A stretch of 64,000 nt of DNA from Abyssibius alkaniclasticus (GCF_020447305.1 NZ_CP095732.1:124001-188000); one strand, 5' to 3'. Shown: positions 41,860 through 51,086, counted from the stretch's first letter. The notes: generated from the letters alone by a model not told the origin. Numbers and translations: made by a program.

Positions 41860-42714
41860 TCAGCGCGCAGCCTTGCGGCTTTCCTCGATATAGAGCGCGC
41901 GCAGTTTCTGGCTGATCGGGCCGGGCCTGCCGGTGCCGATTGCCACCCCATCCACCGACACGACCGGGCAGAGCAGCGAACCGGCCGAGGTGATAAACGC
42001 CTCTTGCGCGGCCTGGGCCTCGTGAATGGTGAAGGGGCGTTCTTCCACCTTCATCTGCACCTCGGCGGCATAGCGCATAAGGGCTGCGCGGGTGATACCG
42101 TGCAGGATATGCGTGGACAGATGACGGGTGACAAGCGTGCCATTCGCGGTGATGATCCAGGCGTTGTTCGAACTGCCCTCGGTGATGAACCCCTCTTCCA
42201 CGAACCAGGCATCATCGGCCCCGGCCTGGCGGGCGATGTCCTTGGCCAGTGCCGCGCCGAGCAGTTGCGTGGTCTTGATGTCGCGCCGCCCCCAGCGAAT
42301 ATCGGGCGCGGTGACAACCGCGATGCCGCGCGCAGCACTGGGCATATTCACCAGATCGCGGGCCTGGGTGAAGGCCACAACCGAGGGGGCAAGCCCGGCG
42401 GGCCACAGAAAATCGCGGTCATGCGCGCCGCGCGTGACCTGCAGATAGATGCCGCCTTCGACGAGCGCATTGCGGCTGATCAGCGTGCGGTGCATGGCTT
42501 TTAGCGCGGCATCATCCAGCGGCGCGGGAATGCCCAGCGCATCGAGCGAGCGGGCCAGCCGCGCCATATGGCCGGGAAAGTCGCACAGCTTGCCATCCAG
42601 CACCATTGTAACTTCGTAAACCGAATCCGCCATCAGAAAGCCGCGGTCGAATATCGAGATTTTTGCTTCGTCTTCAGGCAGATAGCTACCGTTGACATAG
42701 GTAATGCGGCCCAT
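41860..42714 (-). CDS. D-amino-acid transaminase
   Basis: 284 residues from ATG 42714, preceded by GGGGGTGAA. PLP class IV fold: FDRGFLMADSVYE, catalytic lysine K147 in RRDIKTTQL, FITEGSSNNAWI and the GITRAALMR segment that binds PLP phosphate. The D-alanine aminotransferase subgroup fits best. The gene begins one base beyond the stop of the dipeptide epimerase gene, suggesting a role in salvaging D-Ala or D-Glu from murein. Confidence 0.92.
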   Translation of the reverse strand: MGRITYVNGSYLPEDEAKISIFDRGFLMADSVYEVTMVLDGKLCDFPGHMARLARSLDALGIPAPLDDAALKAMHRTLISRNALVEGGIYLQVTRGAHDRDFLWPAGLAPSVVAFTQARDLVNMPSAARGIAVVTAPDIRWGRRDIKTTQLLGAALAKDIARQAGADDAWFVEEGFITEGSSNNAWIITANGTLVTRHLSTHILHGITRAALMRYAAEVQMKVEERPFTIHEAQAAQEAFITSAGSLLCPVVSVDGVAIGTGRPGPISQKLRALYIEESRKAAR

Positions 42715-42715
42715 T

Positions 42716-43714
42716 TCACCCCCTTGCGGCTGGCGGCTGGCCCCAAAAACCAGGGGCTGCCGGATGCACCTGCGCACCCTCGTATTCCAACCCATTAAAC
42801 CGGTCGGCGCGCAGCCACAAGGGGCCGTCGAGATCGGCAAATTCCGCGCCCTGCGCCACAAGCAGCGCGGGCGCAATGGCGCGGGATGTGCTGATCATGC
42901 AGCCAACCATAATGCCAAACCCCTGCGCGCGTGCAGCCGCGCGCAAGGCCAGCGCCTCGGTCAGCCCGCCGCATTTATCGAGCTTGATGTTGATGAGGTC
43001 GTAAAGCCCCGCCAGCGCGGGCAGGCTGGTGCGGTCGATGCAGCTTTCATCGGCGCAAAGCGGCACGGGGCGGGGCTGGCCGCGCAAAGCCTGCTGCGCG
43101 GCGGCCGGCAAAGGCTGTTCGATCAGCGCCACGCCAAGCTGTGCGAATTGCGGCGCAAGCGCCAGATAGTCGGCCAGCGTCCAGCTTTCATTGGCATCAA
43201 CGACAAGCCGCGCGCCCGGCGCGCCCTTATGCACGGCGGCAAGCCGGTCAAGATCGCCCGCACCGCCAAGCTTGACCTTCAGCACCGGGCGGCTGGCGGC
43301 GGCAATCGCGGCGCGGTGCATTGCGGCTGGCGTGTCAAGCGAGATGGTCAGCAGGGTGGTGACAGGCTCGGGCGGCGCAAGCCCGGCAAGCTGCCAGACG
43401 GGCCTGCCGGCCTGCCTGGCGCGCAAATCCCATAGCGCGCAATCCAGCGCGTTGCGGGCCGCGCCGGGTGCAAAGGTTTGCAGCGCGTCGGGGCCGGGCA
43501 TTTCAGCCAGCGCGATGGCTTCGATTTGCGCCAGAACGCTCTCGGGGCTTTCGCCAAACCGCGCAAAGGGCTGGCATTCGCCCCGGCCAAAATGGGTGCC
43601 ATCATGCAAGCTGACGGTCACAAGCTCGGCGGCCAGCCGGGTGCCGCGCGCAATGGTAAAGGGCGTTTCCAGCGGGAACCGCGCAGCGCCAAGCTGCACC
43701 AGACGCGGGCGCAT
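42716..43714 (-). CDS. L-Ala-D/L-Glu (dipeptide) epimerase
   Basis: 332 residues, enolase superfamily. Catalytic lysine pair K146/K148 (LKVKL), metal ligands D173 (VDANES), E199 (IEQP) and D222, and base K247 (IKLDK). The family epimerises L-Ala-D-Glu from murein turnover to L-Ala-L-Glu. Specificity for other dipeptides is possible. ATG overlaps the upstream stop by one base, and dat follows after 1 bp. Confidence 0.9.
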   Translation of the reverse strand: MRPRLVQLGAARFPLETPFTIARGTRLAAELVTVSLHDGTHFGRGECQPFARFGESPESVLAQIEAIALAEMPGPDALQTFAPGAARNALDCALWDLRARQAGRPVWQLAGLAPPEPVTTLLTISLDTPAAMHRAAIAAASRPVLKVKLGGAGDLDRLAAVHKGAPGARLVVDANESWTLADYLALAPQFAQLGVALIEQPLPAAAQQALRGQPRPVPLCADESCIDRTSLPALAGLYDLINIKLDKCGGLTEALALRAAARAQGFGIMVGCMISTSRAIAPALLVAQGAEFADLDGPLWLRADRFNGLEYEGAQVHPAAPGFWGQPPAARG

Positions 43715-44055
43715 CAGCGCAAATAGGCCACCGGCGCGTCCGGATCCTGCTCAAAATCGACCGGCGGATTGGCAAAGACTTCGGTGCGCCATTTGAACGT
43801 ATAGGTCAGCACATCGCCATCCGCATCGGCGCGCATGATCAGGCATTTGGCCATTTGGCGCGCGCCGTCATACAGGTCGACATAGCCGCGCAAGGCGGGG
43901 GCGGTATCGGCGGCAATGGCAAACCCGTCATCCCATAAATCGAGGATCGGATAGGTCTCGCCATCAACCTGAATGCGCAGCCGGTGCTTGCGCCCAAGGC
44001 CACGGCGCTCGGCGCTGCGCAAACCGTCAAGAACCTCTTTGGACAAATACGACAT
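43714..44055 (-). CDS. Hypothetical protein, first gene of the epimerase operon
   Basis: 113 residues, family not recognised with certainty. Sequence HRLRIQVDGETYPILDLWDDGFAIAADTAP has the beta-strand rhythm and RxxR-like lead of PilZ-type domains, but the diagnostic motif is incomplete (D/N-x-S-x-x-G is not clear). It overlaps the epimerase start by one base, so is coupled to it. Confidence 0.7.
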   Translation of the reverse strand: MSYLSKEVLDGLRSAERRGLGRKHRLRIQVDGETYPILDLWDDGFAIAADTAPALRGYVDLYDGARQMAKCLIMRADADGDVLTYTFKWRTEVFANPPVDFEQDPDAPVAYLR

Positions 44056-44155
44056 GGGCGACTCCTTTGCCCAAGTTTGGGGCCAGCGGGGTTAACAAAT
44101 CAAGTGACCTGGCAGAAATATTTATGACATTTGCGCGCGCAGGCGTGATTTTTCG

Positions 44156-44527
44156 CTAGGAGCCTTTCGAGCGAGCGGCGTAATGTTCGGCCATCACCAG
44201 AAGATCGTCGAGCTTGAGTGGCAGATGCATGACCGCGCGCGCATTCGGCACAAGGGTAAACACCGCCGAATCGCTGACAAAGCTCGGGGCGACGGTAACG
44301 ATCACCGGCAGATCGGGCAGGCGCAGAGCCAGATAATCGGCCAGCGCAATCGCGCCATTCTCCGGCAGATCAAAGGCCAGGATGAGAATATCGAAGCTGT
44401 GGAAGCGCAAAAGCTGGAAGGCCGCATCAACAGCCGGCGCCAAAGAGACTTCGGCACCATTCGATGTAAAATGGTCGCTTAACAGTGGGCCCAGATCGGC
44501 CTTATGTTCCGCAATAAGAACACGCAC
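44156..44527 (-). CDS. Degenerate response-regulator receiver protein
   Basis: 123 residues with a receiver-domain fold pattern but the phosphorylation residues changed: the N-terminal acidic pair reads EH (E7, H8), the phosphoacceptor position is A51 (ILILAFDLPE) and the conserved lysine position is L102 (MHLPL). The switch threonine (T78) is kept. So it cannot be a normal phospho-receiver and is more likely a protein-interaction module. Stand-alone, no output domain, no histidine kinase adjacent. Confidence 0.7.
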   Translation of the reverse strand: MRVLIAEHKADLGPLLSDHFTSNGAEVSLAPAVDAAFQLLRFHSFDILILAFDLPENGAIALADYLALRLPDLPVIVTVAPSFVSDSAVFTLVPNARAVMHLPLKLDDLLVMAEHYAARSKGS

Positions 44528-44647
44528 AGACTATCCAATTCGAAGATCAAGTTACGGGTTACAAATTAAACAGGCCAACAATATTTTACGAGCGCTAGTT
44601 GTGCTTTTCGTGCGACCAAGGTGCTATATAGGACTAAAGGACTAAAA

Positions 44648-45583
44648 ATGACCCATGTTGAAATGCTCGTTTTAGTGCTGCTGGTCGATGCCGCCCTGGG
44701 CGATCCGGCCTGGCTATGGGCGCGCATCGGTCATCCGGCGGTGTGGATGGGCAGGCTGATTGCCGCTTGCGAGTCGCGCACGAACCACGGTGCCGGGCGC
44801 CGGGCCAAGGGGCTGGTGGTTGTTCTGGGGCTGGTGATTGGCGCCGCAATACTGGGCAGCCTGCTGGCCTGGATCCCGGATTACGGCCTGCTGGAAGTGG
44901 CGGGCGGCGTGGCGCTGATGGCGCATCGCAGCCTGCTCGACCATATGCAGGCGGTGCGGCGGGCCTGTGCGCAAGGCATGGATGCGGCGCGCAAGGCGGT
45001 GGGCATGATCGTGGGGCGCGATGTTTCCGGCCTCGATGAAAGCGGCGTGGCGCGCGCCGCGATCGAAAGCGGGGCCGAGAATTTTTCCGATGGGGTTGTC
45101 GCACCCGCCTTCTGGTTCCTGATTTTCGGGCTGCCGGGCATTCTGGTTTACAAGCTCGTCAACACCGCTGACAGCATGATCGGCCATAAAGACGCGCGCT
45201 ATGGCGCGTTTGGCTGGGCGGCAGCACGGCTGGATGATGTGCTGAACTATGTGCCCGCGCGGCTGAGTGGCTTGCTGATTTGCGCCACGGGACGCGCGCG
45301 CGCCGCGTTTGATGTGATGAAGCATGATGCCGATCTCCACGCCTCGCCCAATGCGGGCTGGCCGGAAGCGGCGATGGCGGGCAGCCTGAACATCGCACTT
45401 GGCGGGCCGCGCGCCTATGGCGGCGCGGTGACGCCGCTGCCCTGGATGAATAGCTTCGGGCGGCGCGATTTGACCGCCGCAGATATTGGTGCCGCGATGG
45501 GGCGGCTGTGGCGGGCCTGGGCGATTTTGCTGCTGGGGTTGGTGGTGTTGGTCACGCTTGGCTGGTTAACCTCGATCGCCTAA
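44648..45583 (+). CDS. cobD: Adenosylcobinamide-phosphate synthase CobD/CbiB
   Basis: 311 residues from ATG 44648. Membrane protein with about five hydrophobic segments. LVDAALGDP, HPAVWMG, the ESGAENFSDGVVAPAFWF segment and the NTADSMIGHKDARY segment are characteristic. It attaches aminopropanol to adenosylcobyric acid in cobalamin synthesis. No riboswitch could be recognised upstream, and no other cob genes are next to it. Confidence 0.95.
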   Translation: MTHVEMLVLVLLVDAALGDPAWLWARIGHPAVWMGRLIAACESRTNHGAGRRAKGLVVVLGLVIGAAILGSLLAWIPDYGLLEVAGGVALMAHRSLLDHMQAVRRACAQGMDAARKAVGMIVGRDVSGLDESGVARAAIESGAENFSDGVVAPAFWFLIFGLPGILVYKLVNTADSMIGHKDARYGAFGWAAARLDDVLNYVPARLSGLLICATGRARAAFDVMKHDADLHASPNAGWPEAAMAGSLNIALGGPRAYGGAVTPLPWMNSFGRRDLTAADIGAAMGRLWRAWAILLLGLVVLVTLGWLTSIA

Positions 45584-45804
45584 ACCCTGCCGCTCGCGTT
45601 TGCCGGTGGCGGCGCGACTGGCTCAGAATGGCTGCACCGGTGCGCCCGCGCCGCCTTCAGCCTTGGCGATTTTCAGCAGCGCAGCCAGAAGCACAAAGCT
45701 GGGTCGCGGCGCGGGCCTAAAGGGGCATCAGGCACTGCCGCTGGCGCGCCGCCACCGCCAAGCGGCAGCGCGACCTTTCGGTCGCGGCTGCGGCGCGGCA
45801 GGCC
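45584..45804. other. 221-bp gene-free interval with a hairpin
   Basis: Very GC-rich, no convincing coding frame. A stem-loop at 45765-45791 (GCAGCGCGACC paired with GGTCGCGGCTGC, one bulge, loop TTTC) lies 13 bp past the stop of the small membrane protein gene and could end its transcript although there is no T-run. Confidence 0.5.
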
Positions 45805-46089
45805 CTAGCTATTGTCGCGGACCGACCACCAGAACAGCACCATTGCGGTCGCCATCACAAGCGTCGCCAATGCAAGGCGGCGGCGGTCGGGGGCAAAGTC
45901 GGGGTGTTTGAAAAACAGCCCGAATGTGGTGACAGAAAGCGCGATCTGGCGGAACATTCCGGCATTCTCAACCCTCGCTTGCGCCTGTGCGCGGCGGCGC
46001 AGGCGGAACAGGGTCCAGAACATCAGCCCCGCCCAAAGCGTGAAGGACAGGCTTTGCAGCCCGAGGATGATGCTCTGCGTGGTGGTCAT
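45805..46089 (-). CDS. Small two-helix membrane protein
   Basis: 94 residues, two hydrophobic helices (about 5-28 and 71-89) flanking a basic loop LRRRAQAQARVEN. Unknown function. The ATG overlaps the stop of the fumarylacetoacetate-hydrolase-family gene by 4 bp, so it is coupled to it. Confidence 0.7.
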   Translation of the reverse strand: MTTTQSIILGLQSLSFTLWAGLMFWTLFRLRRRAQAQARVENAGMFRQIALSVTTFGLFFKHPDFAPDRRRLALATLVMATAMVLFWWSVRDNS

Positions 46090-47093
46090 GCGGCCTCGAC
46101 CTCCTGTTCGATCGCCCCGAAAATCGAATGGCCATCGGCATCTTTCATTTCAATGCGCACCGTGTCGCCCAGGCCCAGAAAGGGCGTGGCGGCGGCGCCG
46201 GTATCGATGGTTTCGATCATCCGCAGCTCGGCAATGCAGGAATAGCCCGCGCCACCTTCGGCCACCGGCTTGCCCGGCCCGCCATCGAGCTTGTTGGACA
46301 CCGTGCCCGACCCGATGATCGCCCCGGCCCCCAGCGGGCGGGTTTTGGCGGCATGGGCAATGAGGCTGGGAAAATCGAAGGTCATGTCCACACCGGCATT
46401 GGCACGGCCAAAGGCCTGGCCGTTGAGGTCGACACAAAGCGGCAGGTGCAGCTTGCCATCAACCCAGGCATCGCCCAGCATCGACGGGGTAACGGCAACC
46501 GGCGAGAAGGCCGAAGAGGGTTTGGACTGGTAAAAGCCGAACCCTTTGGCAAGCTCGCCGGGGATGAGGCCGCGCAGCGACACATCGTTCACCAGCATCA
46601 CAAGGCGGATGGCGGCGGCAGCTTCGGCCTTGGAAGCCCCCTGCCGCAGATCGCCGACAACAACCGCAACCTCGCCCTCGAAATCCAGGCCCCAATCATC
46701 GCCGCCCAGCGGGATGGGGCCGCGCGGGGCAAGAAACTTGTCGGACCCGCCCTGATACATGAGCGGGTCGTGCCAGAAGCTTGCCGGCATTTCGGCATTG
46801 CGTGCCCGGCGCACCAGTTCGACATGGTTCACATAGGCCGAGCCATCGGCCCAGTGAAAGGCGCGCGGCAGGGGCGAAAGCGCGTCGCGTTCATGAAAGC
46901 GCACGCTGGGCACCGAGCCGGATTCAAGCCCGCGCGCCACGGCTTCGAGCGCGGGGGCCGCACTTGGCCATTCATCGAGCGCGTTTTGCAGCGTGGGGGC
47001 AATATGGCGGACATCGGAACAGCGGGTCAGGTCGCGCGAGACGACGACAAGCGCACCGTCGCGCGTGCCGTTATTGAGGCTGGCAAGTTTCAT
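46086..47093 (-). CDS. Fumarylacetoacetate hydrolase family protein
   Basis: 335 residues. FAH fold with metal and substrate segments FEGEVAVVVGD, DWGLDFE, NDVSLRG and the GSGTVSN loop near 265. The length and the N-terminal SH3-like part fit the FAH-proper subgroup rather than short acylpyruvases. With the MaiA-like gene at 51160 it could finish tyrosine degradation, but other 2-keto substrates are equally possible. Confidence 0.88.
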   Translation of the reverse strand: MKLASLNNGTRDGALVVVSRDLTRCSDVRHIAPTLQNALDEWPSAAPALEAVARGLESGSVPSVRFHERDALSPLPRAFHWADGSAYVNHVELVRRARNAEMPASFWHDPLMYQGGSDKFLAPRGPIPLGGDDWGLDFEGEVAVVVGDLRQGASKAEAAAAIRLVMLVNDVSLRGLIPGELAKGFGFYQSKPSSAFSPVAVTPSMLGDAWVDGKLHLPLCVDLNGQAFGRANAGVDMTFDFPSLIAHAAKTRPLGAGAIIGSGTVSNKLDGGPGKPVAEGGAGYSCIAELRMIETIDTGAAATPFLGLGDTVRIEMKDADGHSIFGAIEQEVEAA

Positions 47094-47257
47094 GAAGGCT
47101 CCCTGAATGTGATACGGGTGGGCGGGTCATATATCTGGGCCAGTTTAGCCAGTAAGCCGGGCGTGTCGAGCGGCAATGCGCGACCAGCCGACATGCGCAA
47201 GGCCGCGTGACCCCGGCCATGAAACTGGCCGGCCGCATTGGCAAAGACCGGCCGCGC

Positions 47258-48781
47258 CTATGGCCAGCCGTCGGCCAGAGCCGCGGCAAAGAACGGCTCG
47301 GGGCTTTCGGCCTCGACCAGCTTTTTGCCTTCGATCACCCAGAAACGGTTGCCGACATGGCGCACGAAGCTGCGGTCGTGGCTGACCAGCAGGCAGGCGG
47401 CGCCTTGCGTGGTCAACTCGGCCTCCAGCGCCTCCTGGCCTTCGATATCCAGATGGTTGGTCGGCTCGTCCAGCACGTAGAAATTTGGCTGGGTGAGGCG
47501 CAGCACCAGCATGGCAAGGCGGGATTTCTGGCCGCCGGACAGCGCAAAGATCGGCCCGGTTTGCCGGTCGAGCGCGATGCCCGCACCGGCCAGAAGGCTG
47601 CGCGCGCGCTGATCGCCCACATCAAAGGCGCCGGCCACGGCCGCCATTGGCGTGGCGAAACCGTCAAGCTGGGCAAGCTGCTGGTCGGATGCGCCAAGCA
47701 CGACCGAGCCTGCCATGCGCAGCCCCGTAGCTTCGCCTGACTGCGCGGCCAGCACCGCGGCCAGCAGCCGTGATTTGCCCGCGCCGTTTGCGCCCAAAAG
47801 CACCACGCGGTCGCCCTTGTTGACCCAGAGCGTGCCGGTGTTGAACAGCACCCGGCCATCGGGGGTGGCAATGTCGACCCTGTCCAGCGCCAGCAACGCT
47901 TTGGCATGGGTGCCGGAATTGGCCAGACGGATATCGCCCGCCGAACGTTCGGCATGGGCGGGCCGTGCGGCGGTTTCGATTTTTTCGGCGCGGTCCTTGA
48001 GCTGCCTGGTTTTGGTGATCAGCAGATCGGAGCCGGAATTGATGCCGATATTCTTGAGCTTGGCCGCCTGCTGGCGCAACTGGCGCGCGGCTTTCATGTC
48101 GTTTTCAAACTGGCGGGCGGCTGTGGTGTCAGATTCGGCAAGGGCTGCACGCGCGGCGGTGAAGGGCAGTGCGAAAATCTGGCTGGCCTCGGCGCGCAAG
48201 AACAGCGTGCGATTGCTGACGGCATCAAGAAACGCCCGGTCATGGCTGGCGATGATGCAGGCCGTGCCGCGCGCCACGGTATCAAGCCAGTTTTGCAAAT
48301 GCCCGATGCGGCCAAGGTCCAGATGGTTGGTCGGCTCGTCGAGCAGCATCACATCGGGCGCGCCCAGCCAAAGCCGCGCCAGAAGGGCCGCGCGCTGCCA
48401 ACCGCCAGACAGGGCCGCCAGCGGCAGGTCGCGCAGATCGTGCGGCACGGCCAGTTCATCAAGCGCAACATCGACGCGCCAGCTATCAAAATCCACCTGC
48501 TCGGGCGGCAGGGCACCAAGCACGGCATCATAAAGCGGCAACGCCAGCAAATCCGGTGGCACATCCTGGCGAAGCAGGCCGGTTTTCAGCCCGCGCGCGC
48601 GCGTAACCTCGCCCGAAGCAGCCTCATATCTGCCGTGCAGAATGTTGAGCAGGGTCGATTTTCCGCGCCCGTTCGCGGCGATCAGGCCGATACGGTCGCC
48701 TTTGTTGAGCGTGAGGTTGAGATTGGCGAACAGCATGTCGCCGCGCATGGCGGACAGGGCATTGAGGGCAAGAAGGGACAT
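47258..48781 (-). CDS. ABC-F family ATPase
   Basis: 507 residues, two ABC cassettes and no membrane part. First cassette: Walker A AANGRGKST at 35-43, LSGGWQ and DEPTNHLD. Second: GANGAGKS, LSGGQKSR and DEPTNHLD near the end. A charged linker around 225-275 joins them. ABC-F proteins act on the ribosome (translation factor or antibiotic protection). The first Walker A has R where G is usual (NGRGKST). Target not predictable. Confidence 0.92.
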   Translation of the reverse strand: MSLLALNALSAMRGDMLFANLNLTLNKGDRIGLIAANGRGKSTLLNILHGRYEAASGEVTRARGLKTGLLRQDVPPDLLALPLYDAVLGALPPEQVDFDSWRVDVALDELAVPHDLRDLPLAALSGGWQRAALLARLWLGAPDVMLLDEPTNHLDLGRIGHLQNWLDTVARGTACIIASHDRAFLDAVSNRTLFLRAEASQIFALPFTAARAALAESDTTAARQFENDMKAARQLRQQAAKLKNIGINSGSDLLITKTRQLKDRAEKIETAARPAHAERSAGDIRLANSGTHAKALLALDRVDIATPDGRVLFNTGTLWVNKGDRVVLLGANGAGKSRLLAAVLAAQSGEATGLRMAGSVVLGASDQQLAQLDGFATPMAAVAGAFDVGDQRARSLLAGAGIALDRQTGPIFALSGGQKSRLAMLVLRLTQPNFYVLDEPTNHLDIEGQEALEAELTTQGAACLLVSHDRSFVRHVGNRFWVIEGKKLVEAESPEPFFAAALADGWP

Positions 48782-48855
48782 TCAGGGTCTCATGATCTGG
48801 AAATGGCGCGCATATGCGCGATCTGGGGCAGATCAGCCGGTATGAACCCTGATCA

Positions 48856-48879
48856 GCCCCGCAAACGGATTTGCGGGGC
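48856..48879. other. Perfect stem-loop upstream of the ABC-F gene
   Basis: Arms GCCCCGCAAA and TTTGCGGGGC (10 bp, loop CGGA) in the 281-bp interval between the ABC-F gene and the GNAT gene. It lies in the 5' side of the ABC-F transcript, so a leader structure is possible; there is no T-run. Nothing else stands out in 48782-49062. Confidence 0.5.
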
Positions 48880-49062
48880 GCGCACAGGGCCGCGGGTTCG
48901 GTCGTGGTAACGGCTTGGCACTGAACCCCCTTTTGTGGCGAATGGTTGAGACGGGGGCAAGGTTAAGGGAATGAATGACATCTGGCAAGGGCGCGAAAAT
49001 AGTAGGATGTCGCGCTTGGCCCTGCTAGCCTTGCCAGAAAGGCGAAACAAAGGAGGCAGGCC

Positions 49063-49572
49063 ATGTCGGTGTTAATTGACCCGGCCCGGAGCGACGATGA
49101 TATTGCCGAAGTGACCCGGCTGGCATGGGAATTCGTCGCGTTTCTGAAAGATCGCTATCCTGAACGGATTGCGCAGATCGATGAATATCTCGAACGTCAG
49201 AGATTTGTGCAAATGCTCGCGGATTTTCGCAGCTATTTCAACCCGCCTAAAGGTGAATGCGTTCTGGCGCGGCTGGAGGGCGTGGGTGTGGGCATTGTGA
49301 TGCTGAAACCCGTGCAGGGTGAATTATGCGAGATGAACAGGATGTTCGTAACGCCGGAAGCACGGGGGCATGGCGTGGGACGACGTTTATGCACAACGCT
49401 TTTTGACCGCGCCAGGGCGCTTGGCTATCGGCAAATGCGGCTGGGCGCGCTCGATCGGCATGACGAAGCGCTTGGGCTTTATCGCTCGCTTGGGTTTGAG
49501 CCTGACCCGGAACCGGATGAACATGCCGCCAATGTGCTCGGGGTTATCAGCTTGCGCATGCGTTTGCTTTAG
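49063..49572 (+). CDS. GNAT family N-acetyltransferase
   Basis: 169 residues. The acetyl-CoA binding segment MNRMFVTPEARGHGVGRRLCTTLF and C-terminal ALGLYRSLGFEPD are GNAT hallmarks. AAAGGAGGCAGGCC precedes the ATG. Substrate unknown. Confidence 0.88.
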   Translation: MSVLIDPARSDDDIAEVTRLAWEFVAFLKDRYPERIAQIDEYLERQRFVQMLADFRSYFNPPKGECVLARLEGVGVGIVMLKPVQGELCEMNRMFVTPEARGHGVGRRLCTTLFDRARALGYRQMRLGALDRHDEALGLYRSLGFEPDPEPDEHAANVLGVISLRMRLL

Positions 49573-49901
49573 CGCACCGCCCCCGTTTAGCGCGCTGCCC
49601 GTGTCGAGTGCGTCGCCCCTCCCCCCCGTTTAGCGCGTCGCCCCTATGACAAACGCCGTCCCGGGCTTGACCCGGGACCTCCTAAGGGCGGCAAGAGGTC
49701 CCGGGTCAAGCCCGGGACGGCGCGGTGTGGTGTGCGGTGCGCTGTGCCGCGCAGTGCGGTGTGACGTGCTCAAGCCAATGCTGCCCTTGCTTTTTCGGCA
49801 AGCTCATACGCAAGCGAATAGCGCGCCCGCAATACCCACATGGCCGCGCTTTTTCCTTCGGGTTTATTGACGGCTGGCGGCGGCGATGGATGCCAGCCCG
49901 A
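49573..49901. other. 329-bp gene-free region
   Basis: No believable gene. It contains two near copies of CCCCGTTTAGCGCG (about 49580-49640), the long inverted repeat listed separately, then GC-rich GTG/GCG low-complexity sequence, and ends at the serine-hydrolase gene. Confidence 0.7.
49654..49722. repeat. Long perfect inverted repeat, REP-like
   Basis: Two 28-bp arms (49654-49681 and 49695-49722) are exact reverse complements, separated by 13 bases. Each arm itself contains the palindromic CCCGGG-cttgac-CCGGG motif found in dispersed repeats of many alphaproteobacteria. The fold would be a hairpin of more than 28 bp. Confidence 0.9.
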
Positions 49902-51086
49902 TCACTCCAAGCCCGCCGCAATCGCGCGGAACATGGCGATGTTGCGGTTCATCGCATCGCGGCTTTCGTCGCGGAAATTGCGATCGGCGGCGTTCAGCGC
50001 GATGACCACGCCGCGCCGCTGGTCGATATAGATATACTGGCCATAAATACCGATGGCGAAAAATTCTCCCGGCTGGGCATCGGGTGGCAACCACCATTGA
50101 TAGCCATAGCCACGCGGGTCGCCCGTGGCATCGGCGGGCGCCGTATTGGCGGTGGAGGCGGCGACCCATTCGGCGGGCACAAGCTGGCGCGCGCCCAGAC
50201 GGCCCTGGTTGGCAAACAGCAGGCCGAAGCGGGCATAATCGCGCGTGCGCATGTTGAGCCCGCCCAGCACGAAGGCCACGCCATAGCCATCGGTCAGGTA
50301 ATAGGCCGGGCCTTCCAGCCCGATGGGTGCAAGCAGTTTCTCGCCCATCAGATCGACCACCGAGCGCCCGGTGGCGCCACGAATGACCATGCCCAGCACA
50401 TGGGTATCGATCGAGGTATATTGGCGCGCTGATCCGGGCGCATGGGCCGACCCGTTCAGCGCGGCGGCAAAGCCGTCCATCGACCAGCCAAGCGCCAGAA
50501 CGCGGCCCATCTTGTTGATATCCGACCAGAAATCCAGATAGTCTTCGTTGAAGGCCACGCCCGATGACATTTGCAACACATCGATGATACGCGCGCCGTC
50601 ATAGGCGCTGCCAACAAGGGCGGGCACAAAATCGGTGACGGGGGCGTTCAGATCGGGGATCGTGCCTTCATCCACCAGAATGCCGAACAGGGCCGACAGG
50701 AAGCTTTTGGCCACCGACCATGAAATGCGCACATCATCCGGCCCGGTGCCAAGCGCATAGGATTCATGGGCGATTGCGCCGTCCTTCAGCACGACCAGCC
50801 CGGTATAGCTGCTGTCTTCCAGCCAGGCCTGCAAGGGCACGTCCTGCCCGTTGAAGGCAAAGCTTTCGGGCAGGGGTGCAGGGGCTTCGGGCAGGGGCTG
50901 GGCATTGCCAGTGAGCAGCGGCGCGCTTTCAAAAGCCGCATCCATCTGGCTGAAATTGGCAACGATCCTGTCTTCGTCAAACAGGGTGACAACCGCAACC
51001 AGCCGGCTGATCCGCCCCCAGTTGAAGGTGAGCAGAACCACCAGAACCAAGACGATAAGAATGAAGATTTGCTTGATGCGGCGCAT
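49902..51086 (-). CDS. Beta-lactamase-related serine hydrolase
   Basis: 394 residues from ATG 51086. One N-terminal membrane anchor (about 4-21). The penicillin-binding-like active site is visible: SxxK as SVAK at 124-127, YxS as YTS, and a C-terminal GxYGQ in the place of KTG. These class C beta-lactamase-like esterases/peptidases usually act in the periplasm. Substrate unknown. A longer frame begins at 51161 but overlaps the divergent GST gene. Confidence 0.88.
   Translation of the reverse strand: MRRIKQIFILIVLVLVVLLTFNWGRISRLVAVVTLFDEDRIVANFSQMDAAFESAPLLTGNAQPLPEAPAPLPESFAFNGQDVPLQAWLEDSSYTGLVVLKDGAIAHESYALGTGPDDVRISWSVAKSFLSALFGILVDEGTIPDLNAPVTDFVPALVGSAYDGARIIDVLQMSSGVAFNEDYLDFWSDINKMGRVLALGWSMDGFAAALNGSAHAPGSARQYTSIDTHVLGMVIRGATGRSVVDLMGEKLLAPIGLEGPAYYLTDGYGVAFVLGGLNMRTRDYARFGLLFANQGRLGARQLVPAEWVAASTANTAPADATGDPRGYGYQWWLPPDAQPGEFFAIGIYGQYIYIDQRRGVVIALNAADRNFRDESRDAMNRNIAMFRAIAAGLE

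Noticed and set aside
44528-44647. Cobalamin riboswitch before cobD
   Set aside because: The interval is only 120 bp, and no B12-box-like conserved sequence could be recognised.
45584-45804. Small genes after cobD
   Set aside because: Short frames without ribosome sites or recognisable sequence; very GC-rich hairpins explain them.
49654-49722. Insertion-sequence remnant
   Set aside because: No transposase fragment or target-site duplication was recognised; the whole element is a 69-bp hairpin.
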